A DNA stretch of 9,210 nt from assembly GCA_020051025.1 (NCBI GenBank), contig JAGVJS010000315.1, forward strand, positions 1 through 9,210. Direction: 5' to 3'. Below, in pieces: positions 1 through 6,311 of this stretch (the first letter of the stretch is position 1; each line of letters begins with the position of its first letter). The DNA comes from Sphingobium sp. (GTDB lineage Bacteria; Pseudomonadota; Alphaproteobacteria; Sphingomonadales; Sphingomonadaceae). Both the position numbers and the translations under genes were made by a program. The notes beneath the pieces were generated by a model that saw only the letters and a list, made by a program, of their open reading frames with translations, was not told the origin of the DNA and ran no database searches.

Positions 1-153
1 CTGCGCCGCGTCGGCCACCGGTATCTGCGCAAAGACCTGCGCCGTGCAGGGATCGATATCGGCGATCGTCGCCCCGGTGGCCAGCCGATCGCCGCCTGCG
101 CGCAACGCCAATTCCGGCAGCACCAGCCCCTCAAAACCCTGAATAGCACTCAC
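1..153 (-). CDS. Aldehyde dehydrogenase, N-terminal part only (runs off the left edge)
   Basis: Only the first 51 codons are present. The protein would oxidise an aldehyde to a carboxylic acid with NAD(P)+ in the cytoplasm. The visible segment has the usual N-terminal pattern of the aldehyde dehydrogenase superfamily: a poorly conserved lead, then 'ATIADIDPCTAQVFAQIPVA', equivalent to the family's 'I-x-x-x-[ND]-P-[AS]-T-G-E-V-[IL]-A-x-V-P-x-A' block near residues 28-47. The catalytic Cys and Glu and the Rossmann fold lie outside the window. The start is taken as GTG at 153-151, because AGGAGA (166-161) sits 7 bases upstream and no better start is in frame. The GTG shares four bases (GTGA) with the stop of AraC regulator 1, which implies translational coupling and membership of the P450 operon. 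In context it would oxidise the aldehyde formed downstream of P450 hydroxylation. The family call rests on a short stretch, so it is good but not certain. Confidence 0.72.
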   Translation of the reverse strand, partial: MSAIQGFEGLVLPELALRAGGDRLATGATIADIDPCTAQVFAQIPVADAAQ

Positions 154-1034
154 TGAAGCGTCTCCTGTCGGCGCTTGCGGAAATCGCTCGGCGTTTCGCC
201 GGCAAACTGGCGGAAGGCGCGGGTGAAATGGCTCTGGCTGGTAAAGCCCAGCGCGTCGGCGATGGTCGCCATCGGCGTGTCGGACTGCTCCAGCATCTGC
301 TGCGCCCGGTCCAGCCGCGCGCGCATCACATATTGGTGCGGCGACACGCCCGTCGCCTTCTTGAACACGCGGCAGAAATGGGTCGGGGTGATGCCCGCCT
401 GCGCCGCCAGCTCCTCCAGATTATGGCTGGCTTCCGGCCGTTCCAATATGGCGTTCATGATCGCGTGGATACGATAGGAGGAGAAAGCGGCGGTCGGGAT
501 CTCCGCGCTGCTGGCGCTCACCGGCCCGCGCATCATATGCGCCTTCAGCGCATCGACCAGCGCGCCGACATAGACGTCCCGCTCCTTCGTCTGCGGCGCG
601 TACAGTTCGCCCAATACCTGCCGCGTCAGCGCCACGCCCAGCGGATCGGAAAAGGCGAAGCGCATCCGCCGGAACTGGTCGAGCGCCGGCGCGCGTTGCA
701 GGTCCATCGACGCGACGCTCAGCGTCACGACGTCCAGCTCGCCATCGACCAGCCAGCCGGTCGGCTGCCCCGACGGGACAATGGTGGCGCAGCCCGGCAG
801 CGAACTCGTCTCGCTCCACCCGTCCCGCTCCCATGTCCGCACATTGGGCTTGCCTGCGATATGCACCACGAACATCGGGTCCGGCAGCGCCGGCAAAGTG
901 TAACTGCCGACGAACTGGCGCCAGCGGCACAGACGCCAGCGACCATGATCCGCGCCCAGCTGAATATCGGGCGCGCGGCCGAGCGCGTCCGAAATGATTT
1001 CCTCGTCGGTCGATCCCCGGACCAGGTCCATCAT
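150..1034 (-). CDS. AraC-family transcriptional regulator 1 (inside the P450 operon)
   Basis: A 294-residue DNA-binding transcription regulator, a usual length for AraC/XylS proteins with an N-terminal sensing domain. The C-terminal third carries the double helix-turn-helix: HTH1 about residues 206-227 (LAAQAGIT... then FCRVFKK) and HTH2 about 254-277 (IADALGF then SQSHFTRAFR), closing with the family signature 'GETPSDFRKRR' at 279-289. Residues 1-180 form the presumed effector-binding and dimerisation domain, in the style of AraC-binding-like domains; no ligand can be named. Two consecutive ATG codons (1034 and 1031) follow GAGGAGAGG (1043-1035), so the protein may start one residue later. 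It begins 7 bp after the P450 stop and its own stop overlaps the aldehyde dehydrogenase start, so it is made from the P450 operon transcript and probably controls that operon. It is a close paralogue of AraC regulator 2 (7586-8485). Confidence 0.93.
   Translation of the reverse strand: MMDLVRGSTDEEIISDALGRAPDIQLGADHGRWRLCRWRQFVGSYTLPALPDPMFVVHIAGKPNVRTWERDGWSETSSLPGCATIVPSGQPTGWLVDGELDVVTLSVASMDLQRAPALDQFRRMRFAFSDPLGVALTRQVLGELYAPQTKERDVYVGALVDALKAHMMRGPVSASSAEIPTAAFSSYRIHAIMNAILERPEASHNLEELAAQAGITPTHFCRVFKKATGVSPHQYVMRARLDRAQQMLEQSDTPMATIADALGFTSQSHFTRAFRQFAGETPSDFRKRRQETLQ
154..166 (-). promoter_or_regulatory. Ribosome-binding site deciding the GTG start of the aldehyde dehydrogenase
   Basis: On the minus strand AGGAGA occupies 166-161 and a 7-base spacer leads to GTG at 153. 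The site lies inside the last codons of AraC regulator 1, so ribosomes finishing that gene are positioned to restart. Confidence 0.6.
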
Positions 1035-1041
1035 CCTCTCC

Positions 1042-2274
1042 TCATGCAGGCGTCATCTGCACATCCAGATTCTTCAGCCCATTGATGAAATTGGACCTGA
1101 ACCGGCGTGGCGCCGCCATCACAGTGAACCTGCTAACACGCGCCGCCAATAGACTGAAAGCCACTCTCAGCTGCATTTCGGCAAGGCGCGATCCGACGCA
1201 CACATGCTGGCCGGTGCCAAAGCCCAGATGCTGGATATTGCCCCGGCTGATGTCGAACCGGTCGGGGTCAGGAAAGATGCTCTCGTCGCGATTGGCGGCG
1301 ATATACCACAGCACGACCTTGTCACCCTTCGCGATCGCCTGCCCGCCAATCTGCGTGTCCGCCGTCGCGGTCCGCCGCATGTGCATGACGGGGCTGGCAT
1401 AGCGCACCATTTCGCGCACGCCATTTTTCAGCAGCGTCGGATCGGCGCGGACCAGATCCCATTGGTCGGGATGGGCGGCAAAGGCGGCGACGCTATGGCT
1501 CAGTGAGTTGCGCGTCGTCTCGTTCGCGCCGACCAGCGCCAGGATGAGGTTGCCGACAAAATCCTTGAACGTCACCGGTTGGCCGTTCACTTCCATTGTC
1601 GCCAGCAACGTCGCCAGATCCTGCCCCGGCGTCGCCCGCCGTTCCTCGTACAGGCTCTGCGCGAAGGCCATGAACTCGCCCAATATCGCCGCCATGGCCT
1701 CAGGCGATTGGCGGAAATCGGGATCATCCTCGCCGACAAAGGCGTTGGTCCAGTCGTACAGCTTCACCCACATGTCCGGCGACAGGTCGAGCAGCTCGCA
1801 CAGCGTCAACAGCGGCAGCGGCGCCGACAGCAGGGGCACCAGATCGACCGTCTCGCCCAGCGGTATCTTCTCGATCAGCGACAGGCAGCGATCATGGATG
1901 CGTTCCTCGATCCCCGCCAGCCGCGCGGGCGACAAAGCCGGCATGATGAACTTGCGATATTGGGTATGGACCGGCGGATCGACCGAAATGAAGGGGATGC
2001 CGATCGCCGCCTCCCCCGCCCCGGTCAGCCCGACCTCATTCTCGTTGAAGATGCGATGGCCGCCATTGTCATAGCCCGACGAGAACAGGCCGGGATTGCG
2101 CGACACTTCGACAATGTCGGCATAGCGGGTGAGCGCCCAGAAACCTGCTCCGTCGCTTTCCGGGTTCCAGTAGACGGGCTGTTCCGCCCGGAGACGCGCG
2201 AACATGTCGTGCGGCGCCCGGTTGAAATAGAGGTCCGGGTCTTTCAAATCTGGTGCGAAGGTCGTCGCGGTCAT
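1042..2274 (-). CDS. Cytochrome P450 monooxygenase (soluble bacterial class I type)
   Basis: A 410-residue soluble haem-thiolate monooxygenase that would insert one oxygen atom from O2 into a C-H bond using electrons from a ferredoxin. Landmarks are all present: I-helix oxygen-activation motif GANETT at 249-254 (acid-alcohol pair E252/T253), K-helix ExxR at E288-R291, 'MHMRRTA' at 297-303, and the haem loop FGTGQHVCVG at 352-361 with C359 as axial ligand. There is no N-terminal membrane anchor. The C-terminal 'SNFINGLKNLDVQM' and the NETTRNS I-helix resemble families such as CYP125, CYP142, CYP124 and CYP153, several of which hydroxylate terminal methyl groups of alkanes or sterol side chains; this resemblance is from memory and is not a subfamily assignment. 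The start is ATG 2274 because GGGGGGAG (2287-2280) lies 5 bases upstream; an in-frame GTG at 2289 lacks such a site. It lies 17 bp after the receptor gene and 7 bp before AraC regulator 1. No redox partner gene is adjacent. Confidence 0.96.
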   Translation of the reverse strand: MTATTFAPDLKDPDLYFNRAPHDMFARLRAEQPVYWNPESDGAGFWALTRYADIVEVSRNPGLFSSGYDNGGHRIFNENEVGLTGAGEAAIGIPFISVDPPVHTQYRKFIMPALSPARLAGIEERIHDRCLSLIEKIPLGETVDLVPLLSAPLPLLTLCELLDLSPDMWVKLYDWTNAFVGEDDPDFRQSPEAMAAILGEFMAFAQSLYEERRATPGQDLATLLATMEVNGQPVTFKDFVGNLILALVGANETTRNSLSHSVAAFAAHPDQWDLVRADPTLLKNGVREMVRYASPVMHMRRTATADTQIGGQAIAKGDKVVLWYIAANRDESIFPDPDRFDISRGNIQHLGFGTGQHVCVGSRLAEMQLRVAFSLLAARVSRFTVMAAPRRFRSNFINGLKNLDVQMTPA

Positions 2275-2287
2275 GAGCGCTCCCCCC
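2275..2287 (-). promoter_or_regulatory. Ribosome-binding site deciding the P450 start
   Basis: The minus strand reads GGGGGGAG at 2287-2280, then 5 bases, then ATG at 2274. The site fills most of the 17-bp gap after the TonB receptor stop and favours ATG 2274 over the in-frame GTG at 2289. Confidence 0.6.
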
Positions 2288-2291
2288 ACGG

Positions 2292-4526
2292 TCAGAAGCT
2301 GAACCGACCGGTCACGCCGAAGGTGCGCGGCATGGCCGGGACGAGGAAGTTATAGGGGAAGCCCGCCCCGCGCAGGTCCAGCCCATAGCTGTAGGTCTTG
2401 CGGTTGAAGGCGTTATTGATCCACCCGCGCAGCTGGAACGGCCCATGCGCCCAGGCCAGCGTCGCATTGACCTTGGCATAGCCCTTTTGCTGCAATTCCG
2501 CATTATTCTGCGCCGTGCCGGCCGCGTCGATGCCGTTGAAGGGCGAGAAATATTGGCGGCTGAAATAATTGACCGTGGGCGAGAAGGTCAGGCTGTCGCT
2601 GCCGGTATCGAAGATCGTCCAGTCGAACCCCGCCGTCCCCGTCCATCGCGGCGCGAAGGGCAGGTCGTTGCCCGACAGGTCCGTGTCCTGCAACGTCAGA
2701 TCCTTGTAGGTGGCGTGCAGATAACCGCCCGACAGATTGATGACGAGGCCGTTGAACGGCCGCAGGCTGGCCTCCACCTCGCCGCCATAGACCTGCGACT
2801 TGGGCGCATTGACCAGGAAGGACACCGGGCCGGGCCGCGTATCCTGCACCTGCTGGTTGCTATAGTCATAATAGAAGCCGGCCGCCGACAGCGTCAGCTT
2901 ATTGTCCAGGAAGCGCCCTTTGACGCCCACTTCATAAGCATTGACCCGTTCGGGATCGATATAGGTGATGCCGACCGAGGAGGTATAGCCGCCGCCGTTG
3001 AACGCGCCGGACCGATAGCCCCGGCTGTAGCTGGCATAGACCAAAGTGCCGCCGTCGAAGGTGTAGCTCAAGGCCGCGCGCCCGGTCAGCGCCTTGTTGC
3101 TGCCGCCGATCGCAAAGCGCGCCTCGGGATCATAGGCGCAGGTGCCCGCCACCCCGGCGCAGGGCACCGTGCTGGCCAGCGGCGTCCCCGCACTGCCGAA
3201 CGGACCGGCGAACAGATAGGCATAGGCGTCGCCATATTTCGCCTTGTCCCACGTATAGCGCGCGCCCAAAGTCAGGACCAGTCTGTCGGTCAGGTCATAA
3301 TCGCCCTGAAGGAAAGCGGCATAGGAGCGTCGCGTCTGGCGATAATGCTGGAAAAAGCCGCCATCGACGCCCGGCGCGATCGCGCTGCCGATATTGAAGC
3401 GATTATCGGTGATCGTGCGGTCCCAGCCATAGAAGGCGCCGCCGACCAGCTTCAGACTATCACCTTCATAGTTGAGGCGGGCCTCCTCGCTGAACTGGCG
3501 GAAATTGGACCGCCAGTTGATGTTCAGCACATTGAGTGGCGATCCGTCTGCGGCCTGCTGCAAATTCTGCTTGCCGCCATCATAGGATGTGATCGACGTC
3601 AGCGTCACCGTGGGGCTGAGTTCCAGCGCGACATTGGCCGCCACGCCCCAGGCATCGGTGCGGTTTTCGCCGACGTCATTCTCATTGATATCGAAAAAGC
3701 CCTGCCCCGGCGTGTTCGGCCCGGTCAGCCCATGAATGGCCGCCTGCGCCCCGCGATCGCGCCCGGCATAGGCGCGGATCTTGATGTCCAGCGGACCATT
3801 GCCCGGCTTCATGCGCAGGTAGACGCGGCCCTGCGCTGTATCGACGCTGTTGGAATCCCGGCCGCCCGGCGCGACATTGTGCAGCATGCCGTCGCCCTTT
3901 TCATAATTGCCGGCGACGCGGATGCCCAGTTCATCCTCGACCATCGTGGTTTCGATCGCGGCCTGCGCCTTGAACGTGTTGAAATTGCCATAGCCGACCT
4001 CGGCATAGCCGTTGGTGCCCGACAGCTTGGGCGCGCGGGTGATGAAGTTGATCGCCCCGCCAGTCGTGTTGCGACCGAACAAGGTGCCCTGCGGCCCGCG
4101 CAGCACTTCCACGCGATCCAGATCGAACAGGCCCATGCCATGGCTGGTCCGTGCGGCGATATAGACATCGTCGATATAGACGCCGACCGGCGAAGCCTTA
4201 TTGCTGTTATATTCGTTCGCGACGCTGATGCCGCGCAGCGAGAAATTGGGCTGGGTGCTGCCATAGGGGCTGCTGACCTGAAGGTTGGGCACCGCCGTCG
4301 CCAGCGCAGCGGAATTGGAAATGCCCTTATTCTGGAGCGTTTCGCCGCCCAGCGCGGAAATGGCCAGCGGCACCGCCAGCATCGACTGCGACCGGCGCTG
4401 CGCGGTCACGATGATATCGCCATTGTCGGCCGCCGGTTGGGGGGCATTCGCTTCTTGCGCCAGTGCGACCTGCGACACGCCGCTGCACAGCAATATCGTC
4501 AAAGCCCTACCCATGATGCTCTTCAT
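2292..4526 (-). CDS. TonB-dependent outer-membrane receptor
   Basis: A 744-residue outer-membrane beta-barrel that would import a substrate into the periplasm using energy from TonB-ExbB-ExbD. From ATG 4526 it has a signal peptide: basic start (K2, R7), hydrophobic core about 8-20 and an ALA|QEA-type cleavage site near residue 23. 'DIIVTAQRR' at 37-45 is the TonB-box-like segment found in sphingomonad receptors. The plug domain follows (about 50-165) with 'NFSLRGI' (94-100), 'VGVYIDDVY' (114-122), 'RVEVLRGPQGTLFGRNT' (138-154) and 'GGAINFITRAP' (156-166). The remainder is barrel and ends in a terminal Phe (GRFSF), the usual outer-membrane insertion signal. The reading frame stays open to 4880, but that extension is basic, lacks a signal peptide and crosses the promoter region; GGAGGAGAGG at 4541-4532 fixes 4526. 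It is first gene of the leftward operon with the P450, so it probably takes up the P450 substrate. Iron-siderophore transport is a less likely alternative. Confidence 0.95.
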   Translation of the reverse strand: MKSIMGRALTILLCSGVSQVALAQEANAPQPAADNGDIIVTAQRRSQSMLAVPLAISALGGETLQNKGISNSAALATAVPNLQVSSPYGSTQPNFSLRGISVANEYNSNKASPVGVYIDDVYIAARTSHGMGLFDLDRVEVLRGPQGTLFGRNTTGGAINFITRAPKLSGTNGYAEVGYGNFNTFKAQAAIETTMVEDELGIRVAGNYEKGDGMLHNVAPGGRDSNSVDTAQGRVYLRMKPGNGPLDIKIRAYAGRDRGAQAAIHGLTGPNTPGQGFFDINENDVGENRTDAWGVAANVALELSPTVTLTSITSYDGGKQNLQQAADGSPLNVLNINWRSNFRQFSEEARLNYEGDSLKLVGGAFYGWDRTITDNRFNIGSAIAPGVDGGFFQHYRQTRRSYAAFLQGDYDLTDRLVLTLGARYTWDKAKYGDAYAYLFAGPFGSAGTPLASTVPCAGVAGTCAYDPEARFAIGGSNKALTGRAALSYTFDGGTLVYASYSRGYRSGAFNGGGYTSSVGITYIDPERVNAYEVGVKGRFLDNKLTLSAAGFYYDYSNQQVQDTRPGPVSFLVNAPKSQVYGGEVEASLRPFNGLVINLSGGYLHATYKDLTLQDTDLSGNDLPFAPRWTGTAGFDWTIFDTGSDSLTFSPTVNYFSRQYFSPFNGIDAAGTAQNNAELQQKGYAKVNATLAWAHGPFQLRGWINNAFNRKTYSYGLDLRGAGFPYNFLVPAMPRTFGVTGRFSF

Positions 4527-4541
4527 TCCAGCCTCTCCTCC
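4527..4541 (-). promoter_or_regulatory. Ribosome-binding site deciding the TonB receptor start
   Basis: The minus strand carries GGAGGAGAGG at 4541-4532, five bases ahead of ATG 4526. The encoded protein then begins directly with a signal peptide, which rules out the longer open frame upstream. Confidence 0.65.
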
Positions 4542-4545
4542 ATCT

Positions 4546-4565
4546 TCCCCCTTTTCGATGGGGGA
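4546..4565 (-). other. Small stem-loop in the presumed leader of the receptor mRNA
   Basis: TCCCCC at 4546-4551 pairs with GGGGGA at 4560-4565 around an 8-base loop. It lies just upstream of the receptor ribosome-binding site (4541-4532). It could shape the leader or be accidental; no riboswitch class is recognised. Confidence 0.25.
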
Positions 4566-4627
4566 TGCGGTTATGATGAAGCCAGACCTAGCCGAGCCGA
4601 CCTGCGAAGGCTTTACCCAGAGTTGAC

Positions 4628-4639
4628 GCCAAATTTGGC
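4628..4639. promoter_or_regulatory. Perfect 12-bp palindrome, candidate operator
   Basis: GCCAAATTTGGC reads the same on both strands. It is AT-centred in a GC-rich region, near the middle of the divergent region (102 bp from the receptor start, 125 bp from the ligase start). A symmetric site suits a dimeric regulator. AraC-type proteins normally use direct repeats, so another factor or chance are both possible. Confidence 0.35.
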
Positions 4640-4661
4640 ATTTCTTGCGCTTGCCTTGAAC

Positions 4662-4693
4662 TGGCGCGCAAACCGGGCCTCTGTGGCGATCAA
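4662..4693 (+). repeat. Direct repeat TGGCG-N2-CAA, 22 bp apart, candidate AraC-type binding sites
   Basis: TGGCGCGCAA at 4662-4671 and TGGCGATCAA at 4684-4693 match at 8 of 10 positions with starts 22 bp apart, about two helical turns. AraC-family dimers commonly bind direct repeats at about this spacing. A shorter relative, TGGCGTCAA, lies on the minus strand at 4631-4623. The sites are 70-100 bp upstream of the ligase start, a plausible activator position. Chance similarity is not excluded. Confidence 0.3.
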
Positions 4694-4706
4694 GCAGATG
4701 AGGCGA

Positions 4707-4745
4707 GCGGCGCGGCCATGCGCCGCCCCCATCATGCTGCATGAT
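4707..4745 (+). promoter_or_regulatory. Two adjacent inverted repeats ahead of the ligase gene
   Basis: GCGGCGC (4707-4713) and GCGCCGC (4720-4726) form a 7-bp stem around a 6-base loop. Five bases later ATCATGC (4731-4737) and GCATGAT (4739-4745) flank a single T; in RNA the latter would fold as a 5-bp stem with a 5-base loop. TTTT and then the ligase ribosome-binding site GGAGAGG (4750-4756) follow at once. Depending on the unknown transcription start, these are leader RNA structures affecting translation, or DNA operators. Confidence 0.3.
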
Positions 4746-4749
4746 TTTT

Positions 4750-4763
4750 GGAGAGGCTACCCC
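4750..4763 (+). promoter_or_regulatory. Ribosome-binding site deciding the ligase start
   Basis: GGAGAGG at 4750-4756 is followed by a 7-base spacer and ATG 4764. The frame is open much further upstream, and an in-frame ATG at 4734 exists, but neither has a comparable site. Confidence 0.65.
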
Positions 4764-6293
4764 ATGCATCCCAGACCATTCGCGTTCAGCGATCCGGATC
4801 GACCGGCGATCATCCTGCCGGCGACCGGCCAGACCGTCAGCTACAGCCAGCTGGAAAGTGCGGCCAATCGCGGTGCGCACTTGCTGCGCGCGCTGGGCTG
4901 CGTGCGCGGCGACGTCATCGCGCTGCTGATGGACAACGAAGCGGCGATATTTGAACTCAGCTGGGCCGCGCAGCGTGTCGGCCTATACCTTACCAGCCTA
5001 TCGACCAAACTGTCCGCCGCCGACATCGCCTATATCCTGCGGGATTCGGGCGCGCGCATTCTGGTCGCATCCGACCGGCTCGCCCCGCTGGCCCAGGCCG
5101 CACTGCCGGAGGCGAATGGCGTGCAGGGCTATCTGGTCGATAGCGCCATCGGCCCGCTCAAAAACTGGGCCACCAGCGCCGCCCGCTATCCCGAAACGCC
5201 CATCCCGGACGAAAGCGCCGGCACCGACATGCTCTATTCCTCCGGCACCACAGGCCGGCCTAAGGGGGTGAAGCCCCCGCTGCCCGACGGCCCGCTGGAC
5301 GCGCAGACCGCGCTCGAAGCAATGGGCGCCAGCCTTTATGGCATGGGGCAGGACAGCATCTATTTGTCCACGTCCCCGCTCTATCACGCCGCGCCGCTGC
5401 GCTGGGCAATGACCGTCCACCGGCTCGGCGGCACTGTGGTGGTGATGGATCGTTTCGATGCGGAGGAAGCGCTGGCGCTGATCCAGCGCTATCATATAAC
5501 CCATGGCACATGGGTGCCGACCCATTTTGTGCGGTTGCTGAAGCTGCCGGACGATGTACGGACGCGCTACGATCATGCCTCGCTGCGGGCGGTCATTCAC
5601 GCCGCCGCGCCCTGCCCGGTGCCGGTCAAGCAGGCGATGATCGACTGGTGGGGGCCGATCGTCCACGAATATTATTCCGGCACAGAATGTTGCGGCATTA
5701 CCGCCCTGTCGGCGGCCGAATGGCTGGCCCGCCCCGGATCGGTCGGCCGCGCCGTGCTGGGCCGTGTCAGGATCGTTGGCGAAAACGGGCAGGAAGTCCC
5801 GGCCGGCGCGACGGGCGACGTCTATTTCTCGGACGGTCCCGCCTTCGCCTATCATAACGACCCGGACAAAACCGCCGCCGCCCATAATGACAAAGGCTGG
5901 GCCACCCTCGGCGACGTTGGCCATCTCGACATCGACGGCTATCTCTTCCTCACCGACCGGCGCAGCTTCATGATCATCTCCGGCGGGGTGAACATCTACC
6001 CGCAGGAAATCGAGAATATCCTCGTCACGCATCCTGTCGTCGCCGACGCCGCCGTGATCGGCGTGCCGGACGATGAGATGGGCGAAAATATCCTGGCCAT
6101 CGTCCAGCTGGTCGAAAATGTTGACGGCAGCGAAGCCTTGTCCGAAGAATTGACCCGCTTCGTCCGCACGGCTCTGGGCGGGGTGAAAACGCCGCGTCGC
6201 TTCGTCTACCGCGACGATCTCCCCCGCGAACCGACCGGAAAGCTGATGAAGCGCAGGCTGATGGACGAATATCGCGCTGTCCGCCATCAATAG
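4764..6293 (+). CDS. AMP-forming acyl-CoA ligase (ANL superfamily)
   Basis: A 509-residue cytoplasmic enzyme that would activate a carboxylic acid with ATP and join it to coenzyme A through an acyl-adenylate. Core motifs are intact: phosphate-binding loop YSSGTTGRPKG at 158-168; adenine-site 'EYYSGTE' at 302-308; 'TLGDVGHLD' at 381-389 with D384 as ribose-binding Asp; hinge and C-terminal motif 'TDRRSFMIISGGVNIYP' at 397-413; and PTGKL at 490-494, where K493 is the adenylation lysine. Length is normal for FadD- and carnitine/crotonobetaine-CoA-ligase-like enzymes. 'GVKPPLPDGPLDA' just after the phosphate loop is a distinctive insert region. The start follows a good ribosome-binding site (4750-4756). 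The open frame continues upstream antisense through the receptor gene, which is a composition artefact. The dehydrogenase gene follows within 20 bp. Its likely job is to make the CoA ester of the acid produced by the P450 and aldehyde dehydrogenase arm; the acyl group cannot be told from sequence. Confidence 0.94.
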   Translation: MHPRPFAFSDPDRPAIILPATGQTVSYSQLESAANRGAHLLRALGCVRGDVIALLMDNEAAIFELSWAAQRVGLYLTSLSTKLSAADIAYILRDSGARILVASDRLAPLAQAALPEANGVQGYLVDSAIGPLKNWATSAARYPETPIPDESAGTDMLYSSGTTGRPKGVKPPLPDGPLDAQTALEAMGASLYGMGQDSIYLSTSPLYHAAPLRWAMTVHRLGGTVVVMDRFDAEEALALIQRYHITHGTWVPTHFVRLLKLPDDVRTRYDHASLRAVIHAAAPCPVPVKQAMIDWWGPIVHEYYSGTECCGITALSAAEWLARPGSVGRAVLGRVRIVGENGQEVPAGATGDVYFSDGPAFAYHNDPDKTAAAHNDKGWATLGDVGHLDIDGYLFLTDRRSFMIISGGVNIYPQEIENILVTHPVVADAAVIGVPDDEMGENILAIVQLVENVDGSEALSEELTRFVRTALGGVKTPRRFVYRDDLPREPTGKLMKRRLMDEYRAVRHQ

Positions 6294-6311
6294 GGGGGGA
6301 TGATCCGCACG

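Larger units (their letters stand above)
4527..4763. promoter_or_regulatory. Divergent control region between receptor/P450 operon and ligase/dehydrogenase operon
   Basis: No gene is seen in these 237 bp, which must hold the promoters for both arms. Seen directly: a stem-loop TCCCCC/GGGGGA (4546-4551 and 4560-4565) in the presumed receptor leader; a perfect 12-bp palindrome at 4628-4639; two TGGCG-N2-CAA elements in direct repeat (4662-4671 and 4684-4693); an inverted repeat GCGGCGC/GCGCCGC (4707-4713 and 4720-4726); and ATCATGC-T-GCATGAT (4731-4745). TTGACG at 4623-4628 resembles a plus-strand -35 hexamer, but no good -10 lies 16-18 bp downstream. On the minus strand CATAAC near 4575 is a possible -10 with no good -35. 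Lack of strong promoter hexamers is typical of activator-dependent promoters and fits control by the AraC proteins, but that is inference. Confidence 0.6.

Noticed and set aside
228..1085. A 285-codon plus-strand open frame opposite AraC regulator 1
   Set aside because: The minus strand encodes a clear AraC protein with a paralogue in the same window; the plus-strand translation is an Arg-rich shadow.
2445..4763. A very long plus-strand open frame running through the receptor gene into the ligase frame
   Set aside because: It is antisense to a convincing TonB receptor, its translation is rich in Arg, Ala, Ile and Gly without any domain, and the ligase has its own ribosome-binding site and start at 4764. 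High GC suppresses stop codons in the opposite strand.
4527..4880. N-terminal extension of the receptor to 4880
   Set aside because: It would bury the signal peptide 118 residues inside the protein, overlap the ligase start and cross the divergent control region. The site at 4541-4532 supports 4526.
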